64,000 bases of DNA from Lentibacillus salicampi. Its GTDB lineage: Bacteria > Bacillota > Bacilli > Bacillales > Amphibacillaceae. Every line of letters starts with the position of its first letter. Within the stretch, counting starts at the first letter, position 1. The DNA is taken from contig NZ_SRHY01000004.1 of NCBI RefSeq assembly GCF_004565465.1, forward strand, positions 143,669 through 207,668. The letters are read 5' to 3'. This document shows positions 17,840-27,725 of the stretch, in pieces. The notes under the pieces were generated by a model. It did not search any database. It saw only the letters and a program-made list of their open reading frames with translations, and had not been told where the DNA came from. The position numbers were made by a program, and so were the translations under genes.

Positions 17840-19054
17840 ATGGTGATGCTGATGGGACTGACCAAACAGTTCGGACAGGCAGTTAAGGTATTGGAACAAA
17901 TTGAATCATTTGGCTATGACGCGTATTTTGTTGGTGGATGTGTCCGGGACTCATTGCTGCATCGGCAAATCGGTGATATCGATATTGCTACATCAGCAAA
18001 GCCCGGCGTCATTCAACAAATTTTCAGCAAGGTAATCCCGATAGGTCTGGAACATGGCACGGTCATTGTGCGGCACCATCATCAATCATATGAGGTGACA
18101 ACATTCCGGGTGGATGATCATTATACGGATCAGCGGCATCCTGACACCGTTCAATTCGTCCAAACGATTAATCGGGACTTAGAGCGGCGTGACTTTACGA
18201 TCAATGCCCTCGCGATGGACAAAAACGGATACATCATTGACTTATTTCATGGAGAAGAGGACATACGAAATGGCATAATCCGGTCAGTAGGAAACGGATA
18301 TGACCGGTTCACCGAAGATCCTTTACGTATCATGCGGGCGATCCGGTTTTCCAGCCAATTAGGGTTTTCCCTTGACGATCACACGCTGAAGGCCATGCAA
18401 TCTGTTAAAAACGAATTGAAATCCATAGCCGTGGAACGAATTTTACAGGAAACGTCGAAATTTTTTGCTGGGGCATACATTAAAACCGGTATGTATTACT
18501 TCAAACTGATAAACTTAGCGGCGTATTTGCCTGTTTTGCAGGATAACGGCCACATTATGAAACGTTTGCCGGAACAGATCAAACCTTTGAAGTCTTTTGG
18601 AGCGGTTATTGCAATGTTTCACGTTGTCAAACCAGATATATCCATTCATACATGGGTAAAAGAATGGAAATGTTCCAATAAAACCAAATTCGAAGCAGAA
18701 TCCTTATACGAGGCATTATGGCATTATAAGCATGACGGGTTGGATCAATGGCTCGTTTACCGTTTACATTCCAATAGTTATAATGATTTTGTCAGGTTAG
18801 TTAATATGTTGTTTGGGGAGCATTTGACTAAGCAAAAGATAAATGAATTGCTACGTTCTCTCCCGATTCATTCCAAACAAGAATTGGCGGTGAATGGTGA
18901 TGATTTGTGTCATTTGTTCCCGGAGAGACAGAAGGGTCCGTGGATCGGGAATACATTGAAACAAATCGAAAAACACGTCGTTACGGGAAAACTCAGTAAT
19001 CATAAGAATGCACTAAAGGAATGGGTAAAATGGAATCCACACGTTACCGGTTAA
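17840..19054 (+). CDS. cca: CCA tRNA nucleotidyltransferase
   Basis: Adds or repairs the 3' CCA of tRNAs. The product (404 residues from ATG 17840) has the class II nucleotidyltransferase head: GGCVRDSLL, GDIDIATSA with the two metal-binding aspartates, RRDFTINALAMD and the RIMRAIRFSSQLGF basic motif. A helical body and tail follow. Four in-frame starts lie within the first 13 bases (17840, 17843, 17846, 17852) and none has a strong ribosome binding site, so the exact start is uncertain by a few residues. The end overlaps birA by 25 bp. Confidence 0.95.
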   Translation: MVMLMGLTKQFGQAVKVLEQIESFGYDAYFVGGCVRDSLLHRQIGDIDIATSAKPGVIQQIFSKVIPIGLEHGTVIVRHHHQSYEVTTFRVDDHYTDQRHPDTVQFVQTINRDLERRDFTINALAMDKNGYIIDLFHGEEDIRNGIIRSVGNGYDRFTEDPLRIMRAIRFSSQLGFSLDDHTLKAMQSVKNELKSIAVERILQETSKFFAGAYIKTGMYYFKLINLAAYLPVLQDNGHIMKRLPEQIKPLKSFGAVIAMFHVVKPDISIHTWVKEWKCSNKTKFEAESLYEALWHYKHDGLDQWLVYRLHSNSYNDFVRLVNMLFGEHLTKQKINELLRSLPIHSKQELAVNGDDLCHLFPERQKGPWIGNTLKQIEKHVVTGKLSNHKNALKEWVKWNPHVTG

Positions 19055-20013
19055 TTGAACTTTTGGAAGCAAGCAGGGAACAATATGTTTCAGGACAGTT
19101 TCTCTCGGAAAAATTGAATATATCCCGCAGTGCAATATGGAAGCATATGAAAGAATTGAAGAAAGATGGTTATGTCATCGAAGGCATACGCCGAAAAGGA
19201 TACAGGATTGTCAAATCACCTGATAAAGTGAGTGAGAACACAGTGCAGTGGGGCTTACAAACCAATTGGCTGGGCAAACAGATCATACATAAAGCGACAA
19301 CAAACTCGACACAGCAAGTTGCCCATCAGGCTGCCCGTGAAAATGCTGAACATGGTACTGTCATTATTGCCGATGAACAGACAGAAGGAAAGGGGCGGAT
19401 GGAACGTCATTGGCACTCACCAAAAAACAAAGGAATTTGGATGAGTCTGATACTCCGGCCGCCTATTCCTCCTGCTGCTGCACCGCAACTAACATTATTG
19501 ACAGCTACTGTGCTGGCCGATGTTATAACGGAATACACGACGGCCAGTCCAAACATTAAATGGCCAAATGACCTGTTAATTCGTGATAAAAAGACAGCCG
19601 GTATTTTAACTGAAATGCAGGCAGAACAGGATCGTATCAAATATGTCGTTGCGGGGATCGGGATAAACGTGAATCATTCATATGATAATTTTCCTTCAGA
19701 GATAAGCAATAAGGCAACCTCTCTTAAATTAGAGACTGGCCAAGACCTGCAAGTCGTACCAATCATTCAACACATATTACGGTGTTTTGAGAGGTCCTAT
19801 GATGCGTTTATCCGGGATGGTTTTTCAACGATTAAAAATAAATGGGAATCCTATGGTTACAAAATTGGAGAAGCCATTAAGATCCGTACAAACCACGAAA
19901 TACTGGAAGCAACCTTTACAGGCATTGCTGAAGATGGTGCATTGCTTGTACATACGGACAGCGACGGGACCCGAAAGATGTATTCGGGGGAAATTGAATG
20001 GTTTCGGAAATAA
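19030..20013 (+). CDS. birA: Biotin-protein ligase / biotin operon repressor
   Basis: Bifunctional BirA: it biotinylates carboxylases and represses biotin genes when loaded with biotinyl-AMP. The product (327 residues) has an N-terminal winged helix-turn-helix (about 5-60, with LSEKLNISRSAIWKHMKELK), then the catalytic domain. That domain has the adenylate loop in TEGKGRMERHWHSP, the KWPNDLL motif and GIGINVN. The C-terminal SH3-like domain ends the protein. The start is ATG 19030 because AAAGGA is nine bases upstream; ATG 19021 is too close to it. In B. subtilis panBCD lies between birA and dinG; it is absent here. Confidence 0.96.
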   Translation: MESTRYRLIELLEASREQYVSGQFLSEKLNISRSAIWKHMKELKKDGYVIEGIRRKGYRIVKSPDKVSENTVQWGLQTNWLGKQIIHKATTNSTQQVAHQAARENAEHGTVIIADEQTEGKGRMERHWHSPKNKGIWMSLILRPPIPPAAAPQLTLLTATVLADVITEYTTASPNIKWPNDLLIRDKKTAGILTEMQAEQDRIKYVVAGIGINVNHSYDNFPSEISNKATSLKLETGQDLQVVPIIQHILRCFERSYDAFIRDGFSTIKNKWESYGYKIGEAIKIRTNHEILEATFTGIAEDGALLVHTDSDGTRKMYSGEIEWFRK

Positions 20014-20063
20014 CATTGGTAAATTTTTATTGTAATACGTTTAATTGAGAGTAAGGTGGCATT

Positions 20064-22871
20064 ATGAACGAAAGGTTTGTTGTCGTTGATTTAGAAACGA
20101 CAGGACATTCACCGGTAAATCCTGATAAAATTATTGAAGTTGGAATAGTTGTCATCGAAAATAATGACATCACAGGTGAGTTCTCCACTTTTCTTAATCC
20201 AAACAGGCCAATACCGGCTTTTATAACAAATTTAACCGGGATTACGGATGCGGATGTTTATGAAGCGCCTGCATTCCGGGACAAAGCGGCTGAAATAACG
20301 GCTTTGTTTGAGAATAGTTATCTGGTGGCGCATAATGTTCCATTTGATTTAGGGTTTCTGAATGGGGAACTGGCGGCAAGTGGTTTTTCTCAACTGCACA
20401 ATCCTGTATTGGATACGGTGGAACTTGCCCGAATTCTCTACCCGCAGGCTCCCGGTTTTAAACTGGGGCAATTAGCAGACTATCTGGACATCACACATAA
20501 AGCGCCGCATCGTGCAATAGCAGATGCGCACATGACTGCAAAATTACTATTAATTTTGTTGCAGAAACTTAAACAATTGCCTTATGAAACCATCGCCCAT
20601 TTGCTCAATTTGGAAAAAAGATTGAACTCTGATGTACATGCCATACTGTCAGAACAGCATCAGGCACTTGCTTTTTCAAGTGATGAAAATGAACAAATGG
20701 ATATATACAGAGGTCTGGCTATGAAGGCATTAACCGATGTCAAACCGGAAAAGCAACACATCGATACTTCTTTCGGTAGCTATCTTGATGGTATATATGA
20801 AGTAGAAGGGACCATGGAACAATATATGCCTGGATATGAAAAGCGGAATGGACAACGCGAAATGTCTGAAACGATATTCGACGCTTTTCAGGCAAAAAAT
20901 CACGCACTGATCGAAGCAGAAACCGGTACAGGGAAATCATTGGCTTATTTGCTCCCGGCAATTTATGAAGCAGTGTCCCGGAATAAAAAAATCGTTATTA
21001 GCACCTATACAACCCAGCTGCAGTCCCAGTTGCTTGACGAGGAAATCCCATTAATGCATCAACTCGTATCATTTCCGTTTCATGTTGCGTTACTCAAAGG
21101 CAAGCAGCATTATATCAGTCTTGATAAATTTGAACGTGTATTAGCTTCTGAGGAGTCGGATAATTACGATGTAGCGCTAACAAAAGCGATGCTTCTCGTA
21201 TGGTTGACAGAAACTGAAACAGGGGACATTGACGAGATTCAGCTGCCATCAAGCGGTTACTTATTTTACAGGCAAATATCCACCGATACGGAAGGTGCTA
21301 TTGATCCATCATCTCCATGGTTTTCCCGGTCATACTATCAGAGAGCCCGCAGAAAAGCACAACAAGCAGATATTCTGATTACCAACCATGCCTTACTATG
21401 CACGGACATGTTTAATGATTATCAACTACTGCCATCTTATGACAAAGCCATCATTGATGAGGCACACCACTTGGAAGAGACTGCTTCAAGAAACTATGGC
21501 TTAACACTAAATTACGTTCAGATTCAAAATACGCTGAATCAAATCGGACGAACGGACGAGGGTAACTGGCTTGGGAAACTGCTTATGAAGCCCCCGATTG
21601 ACGATAGTTATGATTTTTCAAAAACCGATTGGAATGATATTTTTGGGAAAGCGAAATATGAAGTAGACGATTTATTTCGGATGCTGTTTCAATATGTTGT
21701 TGAACAAAAACAAAAAAGTAAATCGCTGAGTGATACAGGCAGAATTCAATATCGTTTTGATGGTGAAAAAGAAGATCCTGCCCAGTGGGAAGTTATTGTG
21801 GAAATGGTGAACAGATTATCCTTTTATCTGCGCGATCTAATCCATTTGCTTTCATCGTTATCGCAGCCGTTTGTCTCCAATCATTCGTTTAACGACTATT
21901 ATTTGGAAGACTTGAAAACAACTATGGAGGCACTGCAATCAATTATTGACAGGATGGAGCAATTATTTTTAACAGATGATAACCATCCCGGAGTAAAATG
22001 GATTGAAATGGAGACGCGTGGTGCCAGGAATGCTGTCTATTTGTACAGTGAGCCAATAGATATATCGACCTTACTGGCAGACGACTTTTTCAGTCGAAAA
22101 GAAAGTATTATTTTAACAAGTGCCACGTTGTCAATTCGGAATTCTTTTTCATTTAGCCAAAAACGGCTTGGCCTGTCACCGGAAAACCTGATGACAGCTA
22201 AAATTCATTCACCATTTTCTTATCAGAATCAGGTGCAGTTAATGATCCCGGATGACTTCCCTGATATCAGACACAGCACAATAGATGGATTCATACAGGC
22301 GGTGTGTGAAGCTATTATTTCGCTGTCTGACATTACGGACGGCAGAATGCTCGTTCTGTTCACATCATACGATATGCTCAGGAAGGCCTATTATTTGCTG
22401 AGAGAAACAATCGATACCAGCCAGTATATGCTGATCGCCCAAGGGATATCCAGCGGAAGCAGATCCCGGTTAAAGAAGAATTTTCAAACGTTCAGTCAAT
22501 CGATTTTGCTTGGCACGAGTTCCTTTTGGGAAGGCGTTGATATTCCAGGACAGGATTTATCGTGCCTCATGATTGTACGGTTACCGTTTCAACCACCGAA
22601 TCATCCCGTATATGAGGCAAAGTCGAATCAGTTTAAAAACGAAGGGAAAAGCCCATTTTTTGAATTGGCGTTACCAAATGCTGTTATTCGTTTTAAACAG
22701 GGTTTCGGAAGGCTGATTCGGTCCACAGATGACCGGGGGATTGTATTTGTGTGTGATGCGCGTATCATGAAAGCAAGGTATGGAAAATATTTTACCGAAT
22801 CAATCCCGGCTGTCCCGATAACCCATGATTCAACAAAATTGATCATGAAACGAGCGGAAGAATGGTTTTAA
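20064..22871 (+). CDS. dinG: DinG-family protein: DnaQ-type exonuclease fused to helicase domain
   Basis: The 935-residue protein begins with a DEDD exonuclease domain (about 1-170: VVVDLETTGHSP, NVPFDLGFL, HRAIADAHMT), followed by an XPD/DinG-like superfamily-2 helicase domain. The helicase part has Walker A ETGTGKSLAY near 287-296, DEAHHLEE near 465, GTSSFWEGVDIPG and the late QGFGRLIRS motif. The four cysteines that hold the Fe-S cluster in E. coli DinG are not visible, as is usual for the Firmicute form. Staphylococcal and Bacillus members act mainly as nucleases, which is established for the family rather than shown here. Length agrees with B. subtilis DinG. Confidence 0.95.
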   Translation: MNERFVVVDLETTGHSPVNPDKIIEVGIVVIENNDITGEFSTFLNPNRPIPAFITNLTGITDADVYEAPAFRDKAAEITALFENSYLVAHNVPFDLGFLNGELAASGFSQLHNPVLDTVELARILYPQAPGFKLGQLADYLDITHKAPHRAIADAHMTAKLLLILLQKLKQLPYETIAHLLNLEKRLNSDVHAILSEQHQALAFSSDENEQMDIYRGLAMKALTDVKPEKQHIDTSFGSYLDGIYEVEGTMEQYMPGYEKRNGQREMSETIFDAFQAKNHALIEAETGTGKSLAYLLPAIYEAVSRNKKIVISTYTTQLQSQLLDEEIPLMHQLVSFPFHVALLKGKQHYISLDKFERVLASEESDNYDVALTKAMLLVWLTETETGDIDEIQLPSSGYLFYRQISTDTEGAIDPSSPWFSRSYYQRARRKAQQADILITNHALLCTDMFNDYQLLPSYDKAIIDEAHHLEETASRNYGLTLNYVQIQNTLNQIGRTDEGNWLGKLLMKPPIDDSYDFSKTDWNDIFGKAKYEVDDLFRMLFQYVVEQKQKSKSLSDTGRIQYRFDGEKEDPAQWEVIVEMVNRLSFYLRDLIHLLSSLSQPFVSNHSFNDYYLEDLKTTMEALQSIIDRMEQLFLTDDNHPGVKWIEMETRGARNAVYLYSEPIDISTLLADDFFSRKESIILTSATLSIRNSFSFSQKRLGLSPENLMTAKIHSPFSYQNQVQLMIPDDFPDIRHSTIDGFIQAVCEAIISLSDITDGRMLVLFTSYDMLRKAYYLLRETIDTSQYMLIAQGISSGSRSRLKKNFQTFSQSILLGTSSFWEGVDIPGQDLSCLMIVRLPFQPPNHPVYEAKSNQFKNEGKSPFFELALPNAVIRFKQGFGRLIRSTDDRGIVFVCDARIMKARYGKYFTESIPAVPITHDSTKLIMKRAEEWF

Positions 22872-22906
22872 AGACTTCAGACCATTGAATCGACAGAATT
22901 AAAAAA

Positions 22907-22936
22907 ATACTGATGCACCGGCTAATGCATCAGTAT
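22907..22936. terminator. Hairpin after dinG
   Basis: AATACTGATGCA (22907-22918) and TGCATCAGTATT (22925-22936) form a perfect stem, preceded by an A-run. Rightward T-content after it is poor, so termination strength is uncertain. Confidence 0.55.
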
Positions 22937-23042
22937 TCAAGAGAGGTATGGGGCTGGAAAAAATATTTGTTGAAATAAATAACAAATTTGTCGCAATGCT
23001 TGTTATACTATATAATGTGTCTGCTTATTTATTTTCAACGAT

Positions 23043-23078
23043 ACTTATATTGTTGGCATTGCCACCAACAATATAAGT
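23043..23078. repeat. Perfect 14-bp inverted repeat upstream of ypmB
   Basis: ACTTATATTGTTGG (23043-23056) and CCAACAATATAAGT (23065-23078) flank an 8-nt loop, which itself can pair (TTGGCATTGCCA). No T-run follows. It lies in the leader of the ypmB-aspB unit and could be an operator or an mRNA structure. Confidence 0.5.
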
Positions 23079-23125
23079 AGCAAAATATGATAACACAAGC
23101 AGTATTTATAACTGGAGGACAATTA

Positions 23126-23161
23126 ATGGATTTAAAAATCAGGATTTTATCAGCGGGATGA
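23126..23161 (+). pseudogene. 11-codon open frame, possible remnant of ypmA
   Basis: A strong CTGGAGG site precedes ATG at seven bases, but the frame MDLKIRILSAG stops after 11 codons. In B. subtilis the small gene ypmA (about 56 codons, DUF4264) sits exactly between dinG and ypmB, and its product begins in a similar way as I recall it. The frame ends five bases before the ypmB ATG, which has no good site of its own, so the peptide may serve to couple translation. Interpretation is tentative. Confidence 0.35.
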
Positions 23162-23166
23162 GATAA

Positions 23167-23709
23167 ATGAGGAACAATCGATTGTTACAGTTAACGATGC
23201 CGGGATGGCTCAAATGGGTATTGGGAATCGCTGGTTTTCTGATGGTTGCGATTTTTATCTTTGGCATTTATTTGTACCAGGCGATACAGGAAAATCGTAC
23301 AGCATCATTTGACCAAGTTGAAGAACAAGTGTTGCAGGAAACGGCATTAAACAACATCAGCAAAATCAGACGGTTTCATGGTGAAAATGCATATTATACA
23401 GTTTACGGGGAATCGAATCAAAATGAGGCTATGATAGTATTTTATCCGTTTGATGGGAACCAAACCAATATCATAAGTGTGCATCAATCGGAAATCATAG
23501 CTGGAGACGAGGTTAGAGCTTATTGGTATGATCAGTGTGATGGCTGCACGCTGTTTAATATGAAACCGGCTGTTATTTTGAATGATGGGAAACAGCCTGT
23601 GTGGGAAATGACGTATGAAGATAATACAAACCATTATGTGATGGAATATTTATCTTTCCAAGATGGATCAAGAGTTGAACTGATTCGTTTCAACCAGTTA
23701 TATGATTAG
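23167..23709 (+). CDS. ypmB: YpmB-type membrane-anchored protein (DUF5590)
   Basis: The 180-residue protein has a single N-terminal membrane anchor (about 15-37, WLKWVLGIAGFLMVAIFIFG) followed by an outside domain with YYTVYGESNQNEAMIVFYP, the cystatin-like layout of YpmB/DUF5590. The position before aspB-asnS-dnaD matches B. subtilis. Function is not known to me. It ends 16 bases before the aspB start, so the two genes are probably co-transcribed. The start lacks a clear ribosome binding site. Confidence 0.85.
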   Translation: MRNNRLLQLTMPGWLKWVLGIAGFLMVAIFIFGIYLYQAIQENRTASFDQVEEQVLQETALNNISKIRRFHGENAYYTVYGESNQNEAMIVFYPFDGNQTNIISVHQSEIIAGDEVRAYWYDQCDGCTLFNMKPAVILNDGKQPVWEMTYEDNTNHYVMEYLSFQDGSRVELIRFNQLYD

Positions 23710-23725
23710 GAAGGTGATACTAAAA

Positions 23726-24910
23726 ATGGATCTTGCAAATCGGGTGAAAACATTGACCCCCTCATCTACATTAGCGATTACCGCAAAAGCGAAAGCGTTA
23801 AAAAACCAGGGATATGATGTTATCGGACTTGGTGCAGGCGAACCCGACTTTAATACCCCTGAGTACATACTGGAAGCTGCAGAAGAGGCTATGCGTAATG
23901 GATTTACAAAATACACACCAGCCGGTGGTATAGCAGGGCTTAAACAGGCTATAGCCAATAAATTCAGCCATGATAACGGGCTCACTTATACAACTGACGA
24001 AATCATTGTTACGACAGGTGCCAAACATGCTTTATATACACTTTTTCAAGTTCTTGTAAATCAAGGGGATGAAGTGATTGTACCTGCTCCTTATTGGGTC
24101 AGTTACCCGGAACAGATTAAACTGGCTGAAGGAAAGCCTGTCATCATTAACGCAGAGGAAAAAAATGAATTCAAAATAACGCCGGCACAGCTTGAGGCAG
24201 CTATTACACCGAAGACAAAAGCAGTTATTATCAATTCGCCGAACAATCCAACCGGGATGATGTATAGTCAGCAGGAGCTGCAACAGCTTGGCGAAATTTG
24301 TCTAAAACACCAAGTTCTAATTGTATCAGACGAAATATACGAAAAACTCATTTACACCAATGACAAACATGTTTCAATAGCCGAAATTTCCAGCCAACTG
24401 AAGAATAACACCATTATTATTAACGGGGTATCCAAATCACACGCTATGACCGGATGGCGGATTGGATATGCTGCTGGCTCTGCTGAAATCATTAAACCCA
24501 TGACAAATCTGGCGTCACATTCAACGTCCAATCCAACGTCAATCGCCCAATTTGCAGCTTTAGCTGCTTATAATGCCGATGAAGATCCCAATGCTGAAAT
24601 GCGGGCAATATTCAGTGAACGGCTTGAGCTGCTGTATGATTTATTAAAAGACATACCAGGCATTTCATGTGTTAAACCAAAAGGGGCTTTTTATATGTTC
24701 CCAAACGTGCACGAAGCTGTCCGACAGAATGGTTTTGATACGGTTGATAATTGGGTGAAGGCATTACTTGAAGAAGAAAAAGTTGCCCTTGTGCCCGGGA
24801 CCGGATTCGGTGCTCCGGAAAACGTCCGGTTATCCTATGCTGTATCAACTGATTCACTAAAAGAAGCAGCAAAACGAATCAAACGATTTGTTTTAACTCA
24901 TCAATCATAG
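23726..24910 (+). CDS. aspB: Aspartate aminotransferase
   Basis: PLP-dependent transaminase interconverting aspartate and oxaloacetate with 2-oxoglutarate/glutamate. The 394-residue product has the class I fold motifs [19 protein letters not shown] and the Schiff-base lysine K237 in [19 protein letters not shown] 23726 is chosen because AGGAAGGTGAT lies eight bases upstream and the family begins MxLANRV. Adjacent asnS uses aspartate-derived asparagine, the classic Bacillus order. Confidence 0.97.
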   Translation: MDLANRVKTLTPSSTLAITAKAKALKNQGYDVIGLGAGEPDFNTPEYILEAAEEAMRNGFTKYTPAGGIAGLKQAIANKFSHDNGLTYTTDEIIVTTGAKHALYTLFQVLVNQGDEVIVPAPYWVSYPEQIKLAEGKPVIINAEEKNEFKITPAQLEAAITPKTKAVIINSPNNPTGMMYSQQELQQLGEICLKHQVLIVSDEIYEKLIYTNDKHVSIAEISSQLKNNTIIINGVSKSHAMTGWRIGYAAGSAEIIKPMTNLASHSTSNPTSIAQFAALAAYNADEDPNAEMRAIFSERLELLYDLLKDIPGISCVKPKGAFYMFPNVHEAVRQNGFDTVDNWVKALLEEEKVALVPGTGFGAPENVRLSYAVSTDSLKEAAKRIKRFVLTHQS

Positions 24911-24926
24911 CTTTGGAGGGTCTATT

Positions 24927-26219
24927 TTGAAAACAACGATTACACAAGTACCAGCCTATGAAGGGCAAGTTGTAACCATTGGTGCGTGGCTTGCCAATAA
25001 ACGATCAAGCGGTAAAATTGCTTTTTTGCAGCTGAGGGATGGCACTGGTTTTATTCAAGGTGTTGTCGCCAAAAGTGACGTAACGGAAGACGTCTTTCAG
25101 CTTGCTAAAAATATGACACAGGAATCATCAATGTACATTTCAGGAACCATTGTAGAAGATAAACGGTCTCCATTTGGCTATGAAATGCAGGTGAGCGACA
25201 TCCAACTGATTCAGGAAGCAGTCGATTATCCGATAACACCGAAAGAACACGGCACCGAGTTTTTAATGGACCACCGCCATTTGTGGCTGCGTTCCAGCCG
25301 CCAGCATGCCATTATGAAAATAAGGAATGAAATCATTCGGGCAACTTATCAATTCTTTAATGATCAAGGGTATGTGAAGGTCGATCCGCCTATTTTGACA
25401 GGTTCCTCAGCAGAAGGTACAACTGAACTTTTCCATACACAATACTTTGATGAAGAAGCTTATTTGTCACAAAGCGGCCAATTGTATATGGAGGCCGCAG
25501 CTATGGCATTCGGTAAAGTTTTTTCATTTGGTCCGACGTTCCGGGCGGAAAAATCCAAAACGAGACGACACCTGATTGAATTCTGGATGATTGAACCTGA
25601 GATGGCCTTCGTCGACCACGAAGAAAGCCTGGAAATCCAGGAACAATATGTCAGTTTTGTGATACAGTCTGTTTTGGAAAATTGTCAACTTGAACTCGAC
25701 ACACTCGGACGGGACACCTCTAAATTGGAAGCAATTAAGGCACCGTTTCCGAGAATCAGTTATGATGATGCCATTGCTTTATTAAAAGATAAAGGATTCA
25801 CTGATATTGAATGGGGAGAAGATTTCGGCGCCCCGCATGAGACGGCCATTGCCGAAAGCTTTGAGAAACCTGTTTTTATTACCAATTATCCGGCAGCTAT
25901 CAAGGCATTTTATATGAAACCAGATCCCGCGCGACCAGAAGTTGTATTGTGTGCAGACCTTATTGCTCCGGAAGGGTATGGGGAGGTTATCGGCGGCTCC
26001 CAGCGTATTGACGATCTTACACTTATGGAGCAGCGTTATGAAGAGCACAACCTGTCCGGGCCTGCTTACAAATGGTATCTGGAATTACGCCAATATGGCA
26101 GTGTGCCACATTCTGGTTTTGGGTTAGGCCTAGAACGGACGGTCGCCTGGATCGCTGGAGTGGACCACGTTCGTGAAACAATTCCTTTTCCAAGACTCCT
26201 GAACCGTCTATATCCTTAA
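24927..26219 (+). CDS. asnS: Asparaginyl-tRNA synthetase
   Basis: Class IIb aminoacyl-tRNA synthetase. The 430-residue product has an N-terminal OB-fold anticodon-binding domain (about 1-105). The catalytic core follows: motif 2 in [19 protein letters not shown] and motif 3 in [13 protein letters not shown]. The start is TTG behind GGAGGG at six bases. No T-box leader is visible, and the 16-bp gap to aspB suggests co-transcription with it. A terminator follows. Confidence 0.97.
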   Translation: MKTTITQVPAYEGQVVTIGAWLANKRSSGKIAFLQLRDGTGFIQGVVAKSDVTEDVFQLAKNMTQESSMYISGTIVEDKRSPFGYEMQVSDIQLIQEAVDYPITPKEHGTEFLMDHRHLWLRSSRQHAIMKIRNEIIRATYQFFNDQGYVKVDPPILTGSSAEGTTELFHTQYFDEEAYLSQSGQLYMEAAAMAFGKVFSFGPTFRAEKSKTRRHLIEFWMIEPEMAFVDHEESLEIQEQYVSFVIQSVLENCQLELDTLGRDTSKLEAIKAPFPRISYDDAIALLKDKGFTDIEWGEDFGAPHETAIAESFEKPVFITNYPAAIKAFYMKPDPARPEVVLCADLIAPEGYGEVIGGSQRIDDLTLMEQRYEEHNLSGPAYKWYLELRQYGSVPHSGFGLGLERTVAWIAGVDHVRETIPFPRLLNRLYP

Positions 26220-26242
26220 TGCGATTGGATATGTTTCGTCAC

Positions 26243-26274
26243 AATCCCTTGCCGATGATAAAGCAAGGGATTTT
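26243..26274 (+). terminator. Terminator after asnS
   Basis: AATCCCTTGC (26243-26252) and GCAAGGGATT (26263-26272) with TTTT at the end. Confidence 0.82.
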
Positions 26275-26296
26275 AACATCTATCATAGGGTAAACA

Positions 26297-26305
26297 TGCT
26301 ATAAT
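26297..26305 (+). promoter_or_regulatory. Extended -10 promoter for dnaD-nth
   Basis: TGCTATAAT, a perfect TATAAT with the TGn extension, lies 20 bp before the dnaD ATG and just after the asnS terminator. No good -35 box is seen. Confidence 0.5.
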
Positions 26306-26325
26306 TGGAAATGAGGTGGCCATTT

Positions 26326-27003
26326 ATGAAAAAATTCATTTCATTTCAGGATATTGTATTAAGTCAGGTGCAAGTGCCTGTTCAGTTACTTGATAAATAT
26401 ACAACGTTAGGGCTTAAGGAACAAGAAGTTATGGTTATCCTGCAGCTGCTGCGCTTTCTACAGGACAAAAATGATTTTCCGACACCAAATGACTTGTCCA
26501 GCCATCTGACAATCAGTGAAAAGGAATGCGCTAATATTTTACGGCGGTTGATTCAAAAAAATTTATTATCCATCGAACAATTAAAAAACGAACAAAACCA
26601 GATAAGCGAAGCATATAGTCTTAATCCGCTTTGGGAAAAGCTTTTTGCAGAGGAAGCAGAAGACCGTACAGAAAGTGATGGAACACTATTTGTTTTATTT
26701 GAGCAGGAATTCGGCAGACCGCTGTCACCGTTTGAAATCGAGATGATCAACACGTGGCTGGATGAAGATGAGCTGGCACCATCGCTTATAAAAGCGGCAT
26801 TAAGAGAATCTGTTCTGATGGGGAAGCTTAATTTTAAATATATTGATCGGATTCTCCGTGACTGGAAGAAGAAAGGAATTCACACTGTTGAACAGGCCCG
26901 TGAAGCAAGCAAAGCTTTCCATGAAAATCAGTCAGCAAAGAAGGGACCTGCACCCGAAAAACGGGATACATCCATTTATTACAACTGGCTGGAGGAGGAG
27001 TAG
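26326..27003 (+). CDS. dnaD: Primosomal protein DnaD
   Basis: Replication initiation/restart protein that works with DnaB and DnaI to load the replicative helicase. The 225-residue product has the N-terminal winged-helix oligomerisation part (LGLKEQEVMVILQLLRFLQ). A DnaD domain follows, about 125-195, with FEQEFGRPLSPFEIEMINTW. It ends in YYNWLEEE, like the C-terminal YxxxIxxxW region of the family. ATG 26326 has GAGGTGG at seven bases. It is followed by nth after three bases. Confidence 0.96.
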   Translation: MKKFISFQDIVLSQVQVPVQLLDKYTTLGLKEQEVMVILQLLRFLQDKNDFPTPNDLSSHLTISEKECANILRRLIQKNLLSIEQLKNEQNQISEAYSLNPLWEKLFAEEAEDRTESDGTLFVLFEQEFGRPLSPFEIEMINTWLDEDELAPSLIKAALRESVLMGKLNFKYIDRILRDWKKKGIHTVEQAREASKAFHENQSAKKGPAPEKRDTSIYYNWLEEE

Positions 27004-27006
27004 GGG

Positions 27007-27672
27007 ATGCTTAATAAATCACAGGTTCAGCATTGTCTGGATGTCATGAAAGAAATGTACCCAGAAGCACAGTGTGAACTGAACCACGCAAATCCTTTTG
27101 AACTTGTTATTGCCGTGTTATTATCCGCCCAATGTACGGATAACCTAGTCAATAAAGTAACGAAACCATTATTTAAAAAATACAAAACGCCTGAAGATTA
27201 TTTAGCAGTATCTTTGGAAGAACTACAGCAGGATATCCGATCAATTGGGCTTTACCGGAATAAAGCGAAGAATATTCGAAAGCTCTGTCAAATGCTGATT
27301 GATGATTACGGCGGAGAAGTGCCACGAACAAAGACAGAATTAATGAAACTCGCGGGTGTAGGGAGGAAAACTGCAAATGTTGTAGCATCTGTTGCATTCC
27401 GGGAACCGGCGATTGCCGTTGATACACATGTTGAGCGTGTCGCCAAACGATTGGCTATTTGCCGGTGGAAAGACTCTGTTCTGGAAGTGGAACAGACCCT
27501 GATGAAAAAGGTTCCAAAAGATGAGTGGGCCGATACCCATCACCGAATGATTTTTTTCGGGAGATATCACTGCAAGGCAAGAAATCCGCAGTGTTCGGAA
27601 TGTCCGTTGCTTGATTTATGCCGGGAAGGGCAAAAGCGGATGAAGAAAGAAAAAAAGGCCGGGGAAAAATAA
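27007..27672 (+). CDS. nth: Endonuclease III
   Basis: DNA glycosylase/AP lyase for oxidised pyrimidines. The 221-residue product has the helix-hairpin-helix LAGVGRKTANVV with the catalytic lysine, the conserved aspartate in AVDTHVERVAKRL, and the C-terminal [4Fe-4S] pattern C-x6-C-x2-C-x5-C in HCKARNPQCSECPLLDLC. The B. subtilis neighbour ypoC, expected after nth, is missing; a terminator and convergent ponA follow directly. Confidence 0.97.
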   Translation: MLNKSQVQHCLDVMKEMYPEAQCELNHANPFELVIAVLLSAQCTDNLVNKVTKPLFKKYKTPEDYLAVSLEELQQDIRSIGLYRNKAKNIRKLCQMLIDDYGGEVPRTKTELMKLAGVGRKTANVVASVAFREPAIAVDTHVERVAKRLAICRWKDSVLEVEQTLMKKVPKDEWADTHHRMIFFGRYHCKARNPQCSECPLLDLCREGQKRMKKEKKAGEK

Positions 27673-27676
27673 AGAA

Positions 27677-27710
27677 GAGGCAGTCTCCAAAATTGGATGA
27701 CTGCCTCCTT
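27677..27710. terminator. Bidirectional terminator between nth and ponA
   Basis: GAGGCAGT (27677-27684) and ACTGCCTC (27700-27707) form the stem. CCTTTATTAT follows on the right strand; the left side, read backward, is TTCTTTATTTTT, serving ponA. Confidence 0.7.
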
Positions 27711-27725
27711 TATTATGGGCGGCGA

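Noticed and set aside
24911..24926. T-box or other tRNA-sensing leader before asnS
   Set aside because: The gap from aspB is only 16 bp and holds just the ribosome binding site; no T-box sequence is present.
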